64,000 bases of DNA from Paenibacillus cellulositrophicus (GTDB taxonomy: Bacteria; Bacillota; Bacilli; Paenibacillales; Paenibacillaceae), in assembly GCF_009363095.1 (NCBI RefSeq), contig NZ_CP045295.1:3281501-3345500 (forward strand), read 5' to 3'. Positions 1 to 8,045 of this stretch are shown here, piece after piece; position 1 is the first letter of the stretch, and the number at the start of each line of letters is the position of its first letter. The notes below the pieces were generated by a model. That model saw only the letters and a list, made by a program, of their open reading frames with translations. It was not told where the DNA came from and searched no databases. The translations under genes and the position numbers were made by a program.

Positions 1-55
1 GACATAGCATTCCTGAACACAAAGGAAACGATTACTCTATAAAGGATGACGCATC

Positions 56-652
56 ATGGATAAATCCCCTTCCCGCAACGTGCTGGGGGGCGCCCTGTGG
101 ATCAATCTCGCCAATACGGTTCGCATGCGGGAGCATCGGGTCACGGATATGCTGGCGGAGCCAGGTTATTTAGACGAATGGCTCCACGATAATGAATTGC
201 ACGGTTTGAACAATACCGCAGGGGCCGCTTCAGCTGTGACGCGGGAAGACCTGCTGCCCGAACTGCTCCGTCTGCGCGGCGTGTGCCGGCTCGTTCTAGA
301 AGACCTGGACCATGGTGGCTTGTCGGATGAGGCATTCGCCGCCATGGAGGCCGAAGCTTCGCGGTTAGACGTGGCGCTCCGGGCTGAGCGGGATGCACAG
401 GGCACCCCCCTTCTCATCACCTACGGACAAACCGCCGTCCAAGGCGTGCTGTACCCCATCGTCCGCTCCCTGTTCGAGACGCTGGCAAGCGTATCTTCGG
501 ACCGCATCCGGATCTGCGAGCATGACGACTGCATCCTGCACTTTGTGGACACCTCCAAGAGCGGCAAGCGGCGCTGGTGCAGCATGGAAACTTGCGGCAA
601 CCGCCATAAGGCGGCCGAATTTTATGCGAAGAAGAAGCAGCGCGGGAACTAA
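56..652 (+). CDS. CGNR zinc-finger (ABATE-type) protein
   Basis: 198-residue protein of the family pairing an N-terminal ABATE domain with a C-terminal CGNR zinc finger, thought to be a stress-linked nucleic-acid-binding regulator. The finger is visible at about residues 154-183: C154-x4-C159, then C175-x4-C180 followed by GNR, and a basic tail. The N-terminal two thirds is helical and carries the usual early 'WINLANTV' stretch. ATG follows AAAGGATG at normal spacing. A terminator lies 4 bases after the stop, so it ends its transcript. Targets cannot be read from the sequence. Family sure, function general. Confidence 0.85.
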   Translation: MDKSPSRNVLGGALWINLANTVRMREHRVTDMLAEPGYLDEWLHDNELHGLNNTAGAASAVTREDLLPELLRLRGVCRLVLEDLDHGGLSDEAFAAMEAEASRLDVALRAERDAQGTPLLITYGQTAVQGVLYPIVRSLFETLASVSSDRIRICEHDDCILHFVDTSKSGKRRWCSMETCGNRHKAAEFYAKKKQRGN

Positions 653-655
653 AAT

Positions 656-690
656 AAGCCTGGGATCGTCTGATGGACATCCCGGGCTTT
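656..690 (+). terminator. Rho-independent terminator of the CGNR gene
   Basis: AAGCCTGGGAT pairs with ATCCCGGGCTT around an 11-base loop, with a single T-G pair. It sits directly after the stop codon. The T-run is short (TTT), so strength is uncertain. Confidence 0.65.
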
Positions 691-714
691 AGTCAAATGA
701 GCCTGTTGCGTTAT

Positions 715-1011
715 TCACTGCCCTTGATTTATATGGCGGACACTCAGCAGTTTAGCTCCTTTGTCCAACGACTTGTATGAGTATGTCGATAGGTACGTTC
801 TTCCGACCTCTAACAAGTTCCAAGTGTTTTCATTATCGACTTTAATTTTAACTGGTCCTTCTTCTTTACTATGGGTTTTCTCGACGACAATCCAATATGT
901 CGAGCCAATGAGCTGCTTATCGAGTATCGTTATGTCCCCTCCGCCAGACGTTGGCCCGGTACATGCTGTCAACATACACATGAAAAGCCATGCTGCAATT
1001 ATTTTTTTCAG
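715..1011 (-). CDS. Small lipoprotein, unknown function
   Basis: Short secreted lipoprotein: a lysine-rich start, a hydrophobic stretch and lipobox LTAC, then about 80 mostly polar residues with no recognised domain. The open frame extends to a TTG at 1041, but the better ribosome site (GGGGGAGAGG) lies inside that extension and places initiation at CTG 1011, giving a normal-length signal peptide (KKIIAAWLF...). The TTG at 1041 has only a weak TTAGG upstream. It is an isolated gene convergent with the upstream CGNR gene. Real coding is likely from the signal peptide; the exact start is uncertain. Confidence 0.6.
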   Translation of the reverse strand: MKKIIAAWLFMCMLTACTGPTSGGGDITILDKQLIGSTYWIVVEKTHSKEEGPVKIKVDNENTWNLLEVGRTYLSTYSYKSLDKGAKLLSVRHINQGQ

Positions 1012-1121
1012 GACCCTCTCCCCCGTTCCTGACTGTTTCAATACCTAACGAAGCCACCAAACAGCCTATAATTTATAAACAATGATGTTTGCATAAAGTT
1101 GCCTTACAACTCGGATTTAAA

Positions 1122-1130
1122 TGCTATAAT
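1122..1130 (+). promoter_or_regulatory. Extended -10 promoter of the VOC gene
   Basis: TGCTATAAT forms a perfect extended -10 about 60 bases before the VOC start at 1189. A -35 is weak: TTGCCT at 1099 with a long 20-base spacer, or TTACAA at 1104 with a 15-base spacer. Confidence 0.5.
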
Positions 1131-1188
1131 GGCCTTAATTTAGGGCAAACCCATTACTTATAAGTACTATGAAAAGGAGCTTATACAT

Positions 1189-1575
1189 ATGGCTAATAAA
1201 CGTTTGGATCATGTCGGCATCGTCGTACGGGATTTGGAATCAACCATCCGATTTTATACCGAGATCGTGGGCCTGGAGCTGAAAGGCCGGCTGACGCACA
1301 CCAACGGCGTGTTCCAGCTGGCGTTTCTCGGCTTCGGGGACAGTAACGAGACGGAAATCGAGCTCATTCAAGGCTACAGCTACGACCTGCCTGCCGAAGG
1401 CACGGTGCACCATTTTGCGATCCATGTCGACGACATTCAGAAGGAATTTGAGCGGATCCAGGCGCTCGACGGCGTGGAGCTGATCGATCAGGAAATCGTG
1501 ACCCTGCCCAACGGATACCAATATTTCTTTATCTATGGTCCGGAAAAAGAATGGATCGAATTTTTCCAGAGATAA
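1189..1575 (+). CDS. VOC (glyoxalase/bleomycin-resistance fold) protein
   Basis: 128-residue single-domain member of the vicinal oxygen chelate superfamily, close to lactoylglutathione lyase-like and methylmalonyl-CoA epimerase-like proteins. The fold's landmarks are present: LDHVGIVVRDLE at the start, a second half opening with VHHFAIHVDDI, and metal-ligand candidates H8, E63, H79 and a Glu near the C-terminus (EWIEFF). ATG follows AAAAGGAGC. It is a single gene with its own promoter and precedes the TPP riboswitch. Substrate cannot be assigned; glyoxalase I activity is only one possibility. Confidence 0.8.
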   Translation: MANKRLDHVGIVVRDLESTIRFYTEIVGLELKGRLTHTNGVFQLAFLGFGDSNETEIELIQGYSYDLPAEGTVHHFAIHVDDIQKEFERIQALDGVELIDQEIVTLPNGYQYFFIYGPEKEWIEFFQR

Positions 1576-1595
1576 TCTGGAATCGGGCGGATGTC

Positions 1596-1624
1596 TGGAC
1601 ACCCCCATGGGGATGGACTATAAT
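1596..1624 (+). promoter_or_regulatory. Sigma-A promoter of the TPP-riboswitch operon
   Basis: TGGACA (-35, one mismatch to TTGACA) and a perfect TATAAT (-10) are separated by 17 bases. They lie just upstream of the aptamer, so transcription should begin near 1631. Confidence 0.7.
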
Positions 1625-1654
1625 ATGGGAGGAAAACAACCCGAAAACCTTATA

Positions 1655-1750
1655 GAATCCGGGGTGCTGGAATTGGCCGGCTGAGATTGTATCCCTTCAA
1701 GATACTGACCCTTTTAACCTGATCTGGGTAATGCCAGCGTAGGAAACCGT
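1655..1750 (+). ncRNA. TPP riboswitch aptamer (THI element)
   Basis: The conserved core is clear: GGGGTGC at 1661, GGCTGAGA near 1679, ACCCTTTTAACCTGATCTGG around 1709-1728, then AATGCCAGCG and TAGGAAA. This matches the thiamine pyrophosphate aptamer consensus. It is followed by a hairpin and a terminator and then the thiamine-precursor transport operon, so TPP binding is expected to stop transcription of that operon. The outer P1 partner strand could not be resolved by eye. Confidence 0.93.
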
Positions 1751-1754
1751 TTGT

Positions 1755-1817
1755 CACGGCATACAAGCCGTGCTGATCTTGCGCATATGAAGCGTCCCGT
1801 TTACGGGGCGCTTTTTT
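1755..1817 (+). terminator. TPP riboswitch expression platform: hairpin plus terminator
   Basis: A perfect small hairpin CACGGC-atacaa-GCCGTG (1755-1772) is followed by an intrinsic terminator, AGCGTCCCGT paired with ACGGGGCGCT (1791-1812), and a T6 run. It lies between aptamer and first gene, as expected for transcription attenuation. Confidence 0.85.
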
Positions 1818-1980
1818 CATTCATACTAATGAAAAACGGGATTACGCCTTGCGAATGCTTCTATGATTCAGTCACTCAGATCGGCTTACGATTCTAAATA
1901 TAACGGGGAGAGGGGATCACCGGTCGATGCTTCCACAAAAGAGAATAAGAACGGCCGGACATCAAAGGAGAGAGAAAGCC

Positions 1981-3030
1981 ATGAAGAACAAATCCATCGG
2001 ACTGCTGCTGGTCTGCATGCTCGTACTGGCGCTTGCCGGATGCGGCGGCGGCCAGAACAATACGGGCAGCGGAGAAGGAACATCCGCTTCCGACAGCACG
2101 GCAGGCCAGGATAACACCGCAGCGAAGCCGCTGAAGGACGTCAAAGTCGTCCTCGACTGGACGCCCAACACGAACCACACTGGGCTCTACGCTGCCAAAG
2201 ACTTGGGCTACTATAAAGAAGAAGGCTTGAACGTCGAAATCGTGCAGCCGGGCTCCACCGGCGCCGATGCCATGGTCGCTTCCGGCAAGGCACCCTTCGG
2301 CGTTAGCTATCAGGAGAGTGTGACCCAGGCCCGCACGCAGGGCGTGCCGCTCGTCTCGATCGCCGCGGTCATCCAGCACAATACGTCGGGCTTTGCCGCA
2401 CCGGTGGACCGGGGCATCAAGACGCCGAAGGATTTTGAAGGCAAAACCTACGGCGGCTGGGGCTCCCCTGTGGAGGAAGCCGTCATGGGCTCCATCATGG
2501 AGATCGACAAGGCGGACGTGAAGAAGGTGAAAATCGTCAACATGGGCGACGCCGATTATTTTACCGCCGTGAAGCGGGACATCGACTTCGCCTGGATCTT
2601 CTACGGCTGGACTGGTATCGAGGCGAAGCTGCGCGGCGAGCCGCTGGACATGCTGTATGTCAAAGATTATTCCGAGAAGCTGGACTACTACACGCCGGTT
2701 CTCGTAACGAACGAGAAGCAGATCAAGGACGACCCTGAGCTGGTTAAAGCGTTTATGCGCGCGACCGCCAAAGGCTATCAGTACGCGATCGACAAGCCGG
2801 AAGACGCTGCCAACCTGCTGCTGAAGGACGTGCCGGACCTCGATAAGCAGCTGGTGATCGAAAGCCAGAAATGGTTAAGTCCTAAATATCAGGACGACGC
2901 AGCCCGCTGGGGCGAGCAAAAGGAACAAATCTGGAAGGGCTATTCCGACTGGATGTACGAGCACAAACTGCTGGACAAACCGCTGGACGTGAAGAGAGCG
3001 TACACGAACGACTTTTTGCCGGAACAATAA
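1981..3030 (+). CDS. thiY: ABC transporter substrate-binding lipoprotein for pyrimidine thiamine precursor
   Basis: 349-residue lipoprotein of the NMT1/ThiY family, which captures hydroxymethylpyrimidine or formylaminopyrimidine outside the cell. Signal peptide with lipobox LAGC, a Ser/Thr-rich linker, then the family opening 'VVLDWTPNTNHTGLYAA', 'GYYKEEGLNVEIV' and 'GGWGSP'. ATG at 1981 is chosen over the upstream frame extension because AAAGGAGAG precedes it and the signal peptide starts there. It is the first gene after the TPP riboswitch, followed by the thiamine-binding, permease and ATPase genes. Repressed by TPP by inference. Confidence 0.9.
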   Translation: MKNKSIGLLLVCMLVLALAGCGGGQNNTGSGEGTSASDSTAGQDNTAAKPLKDVKVVLDWTPNTNHTGLYAAKDLGYYKEEGLNVEIVQPGSTGADAMVASGKAPFGVSYQESVTQARTQGVPLVSIAAVIQHNTSGFAAPVDRGIKTPKDFEGKTYGGWGSPVEEAVMGSIMEIDKADVKKVKIVNMGDADYFTAVKRDIDFAWIFYGWTGIEAKLRGEPLDMLYVKDYSEKLDYYTPVLVTNEKQIKDDPELVKAFMRATAKGYQYAIDKPEDAANLLLKDVPDLDKQLVIESQKWLSPKYQDDAARWGEQKEQIWKGYSDWMYEHKLLDKPLDVKRAYTNDFLPEQ

Positions 3031-3084
3031 GCCGCATCTAACCTAAAATACACGTAATCTTATCAAGAGAGGAAGTTGATTCGC

Positions 3085-3378
3085 ATGGCCAATACGCTGT
3101 TAAGCATTCAGGTGATCCCGAAGACGCCGGGCAACGAAGACTCTTACGCCTACGTCGACCGTGCCATTGAGGTCATTCAGCAGTCCGGCGTGAAGCATGA
3201 GGTGCACCCGCTGGAAACGACAATGGAGGGCGAGCTGGAGGAGCTGCTGGACGTCGTGCGCAAAATGCACGAAGCTCTGGTGGCCGCAGGCAGCCCGAGT
3301 ATCATCTCCCAAGTCAAAATCGCCCATAATCCCGGCGGAATCAGCATGGACAAGCTGACGGAGAAGTACCGTCCATGA
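3085..3378 (+). CDS. Thiamine-binding (MTH1187/YkoF-like) protein
   Basis: 97-residue protein of the MTH1187/DUF77 family, a small ferredoxin-like fold related to the YkoF domain that binds thiamine or its pyrimidine part. The family pattern is visible: SIQVIPKTP near the start, 'YVDRAIEVIQQSG', 'HEVHPLETTMEGELEEL' and a closing 'KIAHNPGG'. ATG at 3085 lies 9 bases after AGAGAGGAAG; a TTG at 3076 is too close to that site. Its stop overlaps the permease start by 4 bases (ATGA), so it is translationally coupled. A carrier or sensor role in pyrimidine uptake is inferred. Confidence 0.85.
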   Translation: MANTLLSIQVIPKTPGNEDSYAYVDRAIEVIQQSGVKHEVHPLETTMEGELEELLDVVRKMHEALVAAGSPSIISQVKIAHNPGGISMDKLTEKYRP

Positions 3379-4133
3379 GAAGCTGGTGGAAAAACGTATG
3401 GCCGCCCCTCGTGGCGGTCATCTTCTTTTTGCTCGTGTGGCAGCTGCTGACCTCCCTGTTCCATATTGAACAATGGATTTTGCCTGCGCCGAGCGACATC
3501 GCCCGGGAAGCCGCGGCCGCTTCCGGCGGCTTGTGGGAGCATGTATGGGCCACGCTGAAGCTGACCGTGTTCGGCTTCGCCATCGGAACCGCCATCGGGC
3601 TGGTCATCGCACTGATTCTGCATTTGATTCCGTTTTTAAAACAGGCGCTGTATCCGCTGCTCATTCTAAGCCAAAATATTCCTACAATCGCCCTCGCCCC
3701 CCTGCTGATGATCTGGTTCGGCTTCGGCCTCCTGCCCAAGCTGATCGTCATCACGCTCGTCTGCTTTTTCCCGGTGGCGGTCGCCGCCCTGGGCGGCTTG
3801 AAGCAGACCGATCCCGTCATGATGAACTACATGCGCATGATCGGGGCGGGCAAGGGCCAAATTTTCGCCAAGCTGGAGCTGCCCTACGCGCTCCCTTCCA
3901 TCTTCTCCGGCATTAAAATCGCCGCCACCTACAGTGTCATGGGTGCGATTATCGCCGAGTGGCTGGGGGCCGACAAGGGCATCGGCTATTATATGATGCT
4001 GCAAAAATCGGGCTACCGCACCGACCGCATGTTCGTGGCGATCATGATTATCGTCGTGCTGAGCCTGTTGATGTTCGGGCTGATTGCGCTGCTCGAAAAA
4101 TGGTTCGTCCGCTGGAAGCCGAAGCAGGGCTAG
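3375..4133 (+). CDS. thiX: ABC transporter permease, pyrimidine/thiamine precursor uptake
   Basis: 252-residue inner-membrane permease of the SsuC/TauC/ThiX type with about six hydrophobic helices. After the first helix comes the usual 'LPAPSDI', and the coupling-helix region 'MRMIGAGKGQIFAKLELPYALPSI' carries the EAA-like motif that contacts the ATPase. It overlaps the preceding gene by ATGA and is followed 30 bases later by the ATPase. It forms the channel of the ThiXYZ importer under TPP riboswitch control. Length is normal. Confidence 0.9.
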   Translation: MRSWWKNVWPPLVAVIFFLLVWQLLTSLFHIEQWILPAPSDIAREAAAASGGLWEHVWATLKLTVFGFAIGTAIGLVIALILHLIPFLKQALYPLLILSQNIPTIALAPLLMIWFGFGLLPKLIVITLVCFFPVAVAALGGLKQTDPVMMNYMRMIGAGKGQIFAKLELPYALPSIFSGIKIAATYSVMGAIIAEWLGADKGIGYYMMLQKSGYRTDRMFVAIMIIVVLSLLMFGLIALLEKWFVRWKPKQG

Positions 4134-4163
4134 CGGGCCTGGCCGGAAAGGAGATATACCGTG

Positions 4164-4976
4164 ATGAATAAAGAAACCACGCCCGCGCTGGAGATCGACT
4201 CCGTCAGCAAAAGCTTCAAGGAGAAGCGCCGGACGCTGCCGGTACTCAGCGACATTTCGCTGACCGTGGGCCAAGGCGAATTCGTGTCCATCATCGGACC
4301 GTCGGGAAGCGGCAAGAGCACGCTGCTGCACGTGATCGGCGGGCTGACCCGCCCGGATGCCGGCACAGTCCGGATGAACGGTGCCGAGGTGACCGGGCAG
4401 CAGGGGCATATCAGCTACATGCCGCAGCAGCCCGCCCTGTTCCCTTGGCGGACGATCGAGGACAATGTGCTGCTGGCCCAGGAGGTGCACGGCCCCGTCA
4501 GCCGGGAGGCCCGTGAAGACGCGCGGCGCTGGCTCGCCAAAGTCGGCCTGGCCGGCTTTGAGAAGGCGCATCCGCATACGCTGTCGGGCGGCATGCAGCA
4601 GCGGGCGGCCTTTCTCCGCGCGCTGCTCAGCCCGCAGGAGCTGATGTGCCTGGACGAGCCGTTCAGCGCGCTCGATGCGCTGACCCGCAGCGACATGCAG
4701 CGCTGGCTGCTCGACATTTGGGAAGAGAACCGCCGCTCGGTTCTCTTCATTACGCACAACATCGAGGAGGCGCTGCTGCTCTCGAGCCGCATTTACGTCT
4801 TCTCAAGCCGGCCGGCCGCGGTGCTGCACGCCATCGACGTGCCGTTTCCGCGCCCGCGGCGCGAGGAAGTGACGGAGGCTCCCGAGTTTCTGCAGCTGAA
4901 GCGTCAGCTGAGCGAATGGATGCGCGAGGAGCAGCGAAAAATGCAGGCTGCACAGCAAGGAGGTTCACGCCTATGA
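4164..4976 (+). CDS. thiZ: ABC transporter ATP-binding protein, pyrimidine/thiamine precursor uptake
   Basis: 270-residue ABC ATPase of the nitrate/sulfonate/ThiZ group. Walker [11 protein letters not shown]-loop 'MPQQPALFPWR', signature LSGGMQQR, Walker B 'LMCLDEPFSALD' and switch His in 'FITHNIEEA' are all intact. Start codons GTG 4161 and ATG 4164 are adjacent; ATG is chosen, 8 bases after AAAGGAGAT. Its stop overlaps the next gene by ATGA. It powers uptake through ThiX with ThiY as receptor. Confidence 0.9.
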   Translation: MNKETTPALEIDSVSKSFKEKRRTLPVLSDISLTVGQGEFVSIIGPSGSGKSTLLHVIGGLTRPDAGTVRMNGAEVTGQQGHISYMPQQPALFPWRTIEDNVLLAQEVHGPVSREAREDARRWLAKVGLAGFEKAHPHTLSGGMQQRAAFLRALLSPQELMCLDEPFSALDALTRSDMQRWLLDIWEENRRSVLFITHNIEEALLLSSRIYVFSSRPAAVLHAIDVPFPRPRREEVTEAPEFLQLKRQLSEWMREEQRKMQAAQQGGSRL

Positions 4977-5872
4977 GCGGCAACCACAGCGAAGTAAACC
5001 CCGCAAACGGCCAAGAGATGGTCCTCGACCGGGCAGCAGCGGCATCCGCATCGCCGGCGGAGGCGAACCGGTCGCCGCTTGCGCCCTTGATCGATGCCCA
5101 TATTCATCTCGATACTTATAAGGAGCACGAGATGCAGGCACTGCTCGGGAGCCTCACGGATGCCGGCGTCGAAGCCGTCATCGGCGTGTCCATGGATTTG
5201 GCATCGAGCCAAGCCAATCTGAGGCTTGCCCAGACTTGGCCCGGGCAGGTCTATCCCGCCTTCGGCTTCCATCCTGAGCAGCCGCTCCCTGCTGACCGCG
5301 AAATCGACGCACTCTTTGGCTGGATGGCGGAGCATGTGGATGACATGGTCGCCGTCGGCGAAGTCGGCCTGCCGTACTACTCGCGGCTGGAGGCTGCCGA
5401 AGCCGGGCTTCCATGGGATAACGGGCCGTACGAGGCGCTGCTTGAGCGCTTCGTACGTTTTGCCCGGGACCATAACAAGCCGATCGTGCTGCATGCCGTG
5501 TACGAGGATGCGGATATCGCCTGCGATCTGCTGGAAAAGCACGGCGTCTCCCGCGCCCATTTCCACTGGTTCAAAGGATCGGCGGACACCGTGCGGCGCA
5601 TGGCGGATAGCGGATATTACGTCTCGTTTACGCCGGATATCGCCTATGAGGCGGAAATCCAGAAGCTCGCGCGCCGGTATCCCGCCTCCCAGGTGATGAC
5701 GGAGACCGACGGGCCTTGGCCGTTCGAAGGGCCGTTCGCCGGTCAGATGACCCATCCCTGCATGACCGCGGAGGTGGCCCGCGTATGGAGCAGCATTCGT
5801 GGCGTCCCCCTGCCGGAAGCCAGGGCGCTGCTGCATGCCAATGCCTGCCGTTTTTACGGCCTTCCGCGCTAA
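4973..5872 (+). CDS. TatD-family metal-dependent hydrolase in the thiamine-precursor operon
   Basis: 299-residue TIM-barrel hydrolase of the TatD family, usually two-metal phosphoesterases/nucleases. Likely metal ligands are HxH in 'DAHIHLD', Glu in 'AVGEVGLPYY', His in 'IVLHAVYED', His in 'HFHWFKGS' and Asp in 'TETDGPWPF'. ATG 4973 overlaps the thiZ stop and follows AAGGAGG; the first ~35 residues are a variable extension. Position as last gene of a TPP-riboswitch operon suggests a role in salvage, such as deformylating or dephosphorylating an imported pyrimidine. That is inference; no member of this family is established in the step. Confidence 0.8.
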   Translation: MSGNHSEVNPANGQEMVLDRAAAASASPAEANRSPLAPLIDAHIHLDTYKEHEMQALLGSLTDAGVEAVIGVSMDLASSQANLRLAQTWPGQVYPAFGFHPEQPLPADREIDALFGWMAEHVDDMVAVGEVGLPYYSRLEAAEAGLPWDNGPYEALLERFVRFARDHNKPIVLHAVYEDADIACDLLEKHGVSRAHFHWFKGSADTVRRMADSGYYVSFTPDIAYEAEIQKLARRYPASQVMTETDGPWPFEGPFAGQMTHPCMTAEVARVWSSIRGVPLPEARALLHANACRFYGLPR

Positions 5873-5877
5873 ATCAA

Positions 5878-5915
5878 AGAAGGGTCTGCCCGCTACGGAC
5901 AGGCCTTTTTCTTTT
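5878..5915 (+). terminator. Terminator of the thiamine-precursor operon
   Basis: AAGGGTCTG pairs with CAGGCCTTT (two wobble pairs) and continues into a T5CT5 run, 6 bases after the TatD stop. Confidence 0.75.
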
Positions 5916-5935
5916 TACAAACCCAGGATATGCCC

Positions 5936-6751
5936 TTAATACAGCTTCTGCTTGTTTTCAATCCGCTTGGTATCCAGATTCAGTTCCTGATAATAGATCA
6001 TGTTTTTGTCCACCTTAGTCACGTTGAAAATGACACCGGTCTTCCGGGACGTTTCAGGGCCCTTCACCACGGTGACGGTCTCAGCGAACACCTCGTCCGG
6101 GTCCGGCACGGCTTTCAAGGAATCCACACTGATCTGGCTTCGGTACGTATTCGGATGCTTATCGAAATACTCCGTAGACCGAATCAACCTGCCATCCTCG
6201 TCCCATCTGGGCTCGCCGAAGGTGTTCAGCACAGCGTAGGACTTCAAATCCCCGGTATAGTAAAGTTCCGATTTATAGCGGTCGGGATTGCGGCTCGTTA
6301 CCCGGTTGACGATAAAGTAAGGCCCGGTAGGACTTAGGGATACACTTGACTCCTTGGCGCTGTATGTATGCTTGATGACGAGCTTTTCCGTTTTCGCCTG
6401 ATAGTCTCCGAAATAGACCTCGAAGCTGCTGCCGGCCGCCGATTTAATGTATACGTATTTTTGGGTGAGCCGGGAATAGCTCAAGCTTTTCACAGTCCCC
6501 GTGTTGGTCAGGGCCTTCATCTGATCGGCAAAAGAGGCGTTACTCCCCTGCACCCCCTGCTCCGCTGTTCCAGCTGCCCCACCTGATGGATGCCCGTTCT
6601 CCGCATTGCCAGGCTTTCCTGCCTCCTCGCCGGCGCCGATGGGAGCAGGAGTCCTTCCAAGGCCGTCATTCAAGCCGCCCGGTTCCGTGCAACCCGCCAA
6701 AGCCAGAAGCATACAGCATCCCGGCAGTACCATTTTGAATCTTGTCCGCAT
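5936..6751 (-). CDS. Lipoprotein, unknown function
   Basis: 271-residue predicted lipoprotein: basic start MRTRFK, hydrophobic stretch and lipobox LAGC, a Gly/Pro/Ala-rich linker of about 50 residues, then a beta-rich region with repeated Tyr/Ser strands ('SLSYSRLTQKYVYIK', 'VSLSPTGPYFIVNRV') that suggests a propeller- or sandwich-like exported domain. ATG 6751 is chosen because AAAAGGAG lies 8 bases upstream; the extension to 6772 lacks a site. Single gene, convergent with the thiamine operon. No family recognised. Confidence 0.7.
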   Translation of the reverse strand: MRTRFKMVLPGCCMLLALAGCTEPGGLNDGLGRTPAPIGAGEEAGKPGNAENGHPSGGAAGTAEQGVQGSNASFADQMKALTNTGTVKSLSYSRLTQKYVYIKSAAGSSFEVYFGDYQAKTEKLVIKHTYSAKESSVSLSPTGPYFIVNRVTSRNPDRYKSELYYTGDLKSYAVLNTFGEPRWDEDGRLIRSTEYFDKHPNTYRSQISVDSLKAVPDPDEVFAETVTVVKGPETSRKTGVIFNVTKVDKNMIYYQELNLDTKRIENKQKLY

Positions 6752-6938
6752 GTATGGCTGCTCCTTTTCCATAAAATGATCATTTCTATATCTTTCAATC
6801 TGGGATATGCGATTATAAGCATTATAGAGACCCCTGCTTGTCTATAAAAGGGCGGCTCCGTTACTTTTGGATGAAGGTTTTGTCACCATTCCTAAGTTAT
6901 TTACCCAGGAAAAGGAAAATTGGCACAACAGACACAAT

Positions 6939-6980
6939 AAAAAAAGAGACCTGCGCTTTTTAATCGCAAGCCTCTTTTTA
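6939..6980 (-). terminator. Terminator after the nitroreductase gene
   Basis: AAAAAGAG..TGCG pairs with CGCA..CTCTTTTT. A/T tracts flank both sides, so it could work in both directions. It lies 30 bases past the stop of the minus-strand nitroreductase. Confidence 0.7.
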
Positions 6981-7010
6981 TATCATAATCGAGTTACGGC
7001 GGCTGCCGGT

Positions 7011-7754
7011 TTATTTTTTCATAAAGCCTTTACCGCTCAAAAACTCCCGCATATGCAGCCGGATTGGCTCGGCCAAACGATCGGCCATAATCTGCGACCA
7101 TGGCGTATCCCGCTTGCCGCCGGTACGCTCGGACAGGTAGCGCTGCATCGTTTGGTCATATGCCTGCACCGGCTCCTGAATCCGCTCCTCCTGGTAACCG
7201 TTGCGGTGCAGAACCGCCTCCACCGGCAGACGCGGACGAATGCCCGGCTCCTGATCCGGCACACCCAGGCACATGCCGAATACCGGGTAGACAAGCTCCG
7301 GCAGGTTCAGCAGCTCGGACAATTCGGCGATCCGGTTACGGACGCCGCCGATATAGACGATGCCAAGCCCGAGCGATTCCGCGGCGACCGCCGCCGTCTG
7401 TGCCGCTAAGGCCGCATCGACCGTGGCCACGATAAAATTCTCCGTCGAATCCACGTACGACTCCCGGCCGGCCATGTGCCCGGCGGTGACCTGATCCAAA
7501 CGGTGCAAATCCGCGCACCAGATCAGAAACACCGGGCATTCCTCGATATAGGCCTGATTGCCGGCTAATTCGGCCAGCTGCTTCTTCAGGGCCGGGTCCG
7601 TGGCCGCGATAACGCTGTAGGCCTGAACATTGCTGGAAGTGGAAGCGCACTGTGCCGCAGAAATGATCTCGTTCAGCTGCTCCTCCGTAACCGGTTCATT
7701 CTTGAACTTGCGGATGGAGCGGTGGTTTTTTATTAAGGATATAACCTCGTTCAT
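7011..7754 (-). CDS. NfrA-type NAD(P)H-dependent flavin oxidoreductase/nitroreductase
   Basis: 247-residue nitroreductase-family flavoprotein of the NfrA/YcnD/YwcG group (FMN-dependent NAD(P)H oxidase; reduces nitroaromatics, quinones or free flavin). The FMN phosphate-binding start 'HRSIRKFKNEPV' is typical, followed by 'AAQCASTSSNVQAYSVI', a mid-domain 'DAALAAQTAAVAAESLGLGIVYIGGVRN' helix and C-terminal 'PVFGMCLGVPDQ'. ATG 7754 follows TTAGGAGAT. Single gene with a terminator downstream. It may act in oxidant or electrophile defence; physiological substrate unknown. Confidence 0.9.
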   Translation of the reverse strand: MNEVISLIKNHRSIRKFKNEPVTEEQLNEIISAAQCASTSSNVQAYSVIAATDPALKKQLAELAGNQAYIEECPVFLIWCADLHRLDQVTAGHMAGRESYVDSTENFIVATVDAALAAQTAAVAAESLGLGIVYIGGVRNRIAELSELLNLPELVYPVFGMCLGVPDQEPGIRPRLPVEAVLHRNGYQEERIQEPVQAYDQTMQRYLSERTGGKRDTPWSQIMADRLAEPIRLHMREFLSGKGFMKK

Positions 7755-8045
7755 CAGTCATACATCTCCTAACGCGAGTGGTTATTGTCTAGCCGCCTCA
7801 TGATTTGTATCGCACCTGCAATCGCGTGAATACAGGCAGACATGGACCCTTTTATTATAAACCAATCCTCGTCCTTTCAAAAAATGGATGCGCTGTGTCC
7901 TCCCGTGTTCTATTTTTCATAGAAATCCATTAGAATGTATTTAGATGATTATCTAATTTCGCTTACGTTAAATCAATTGTTGTTTGTTAATCACGTTAAC
8001 GATTTGAACCGCAACACGAACTGTCTATGCCAAGGAGGCCCCTTC

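Noticed and set aside
4646..4972. 109-residue N-terminal extension of the TatD frame
   Set aside because: Overlaps thiZ in another frame, and AAGGAGG with an ATGA overlap marks 4973 as the start.
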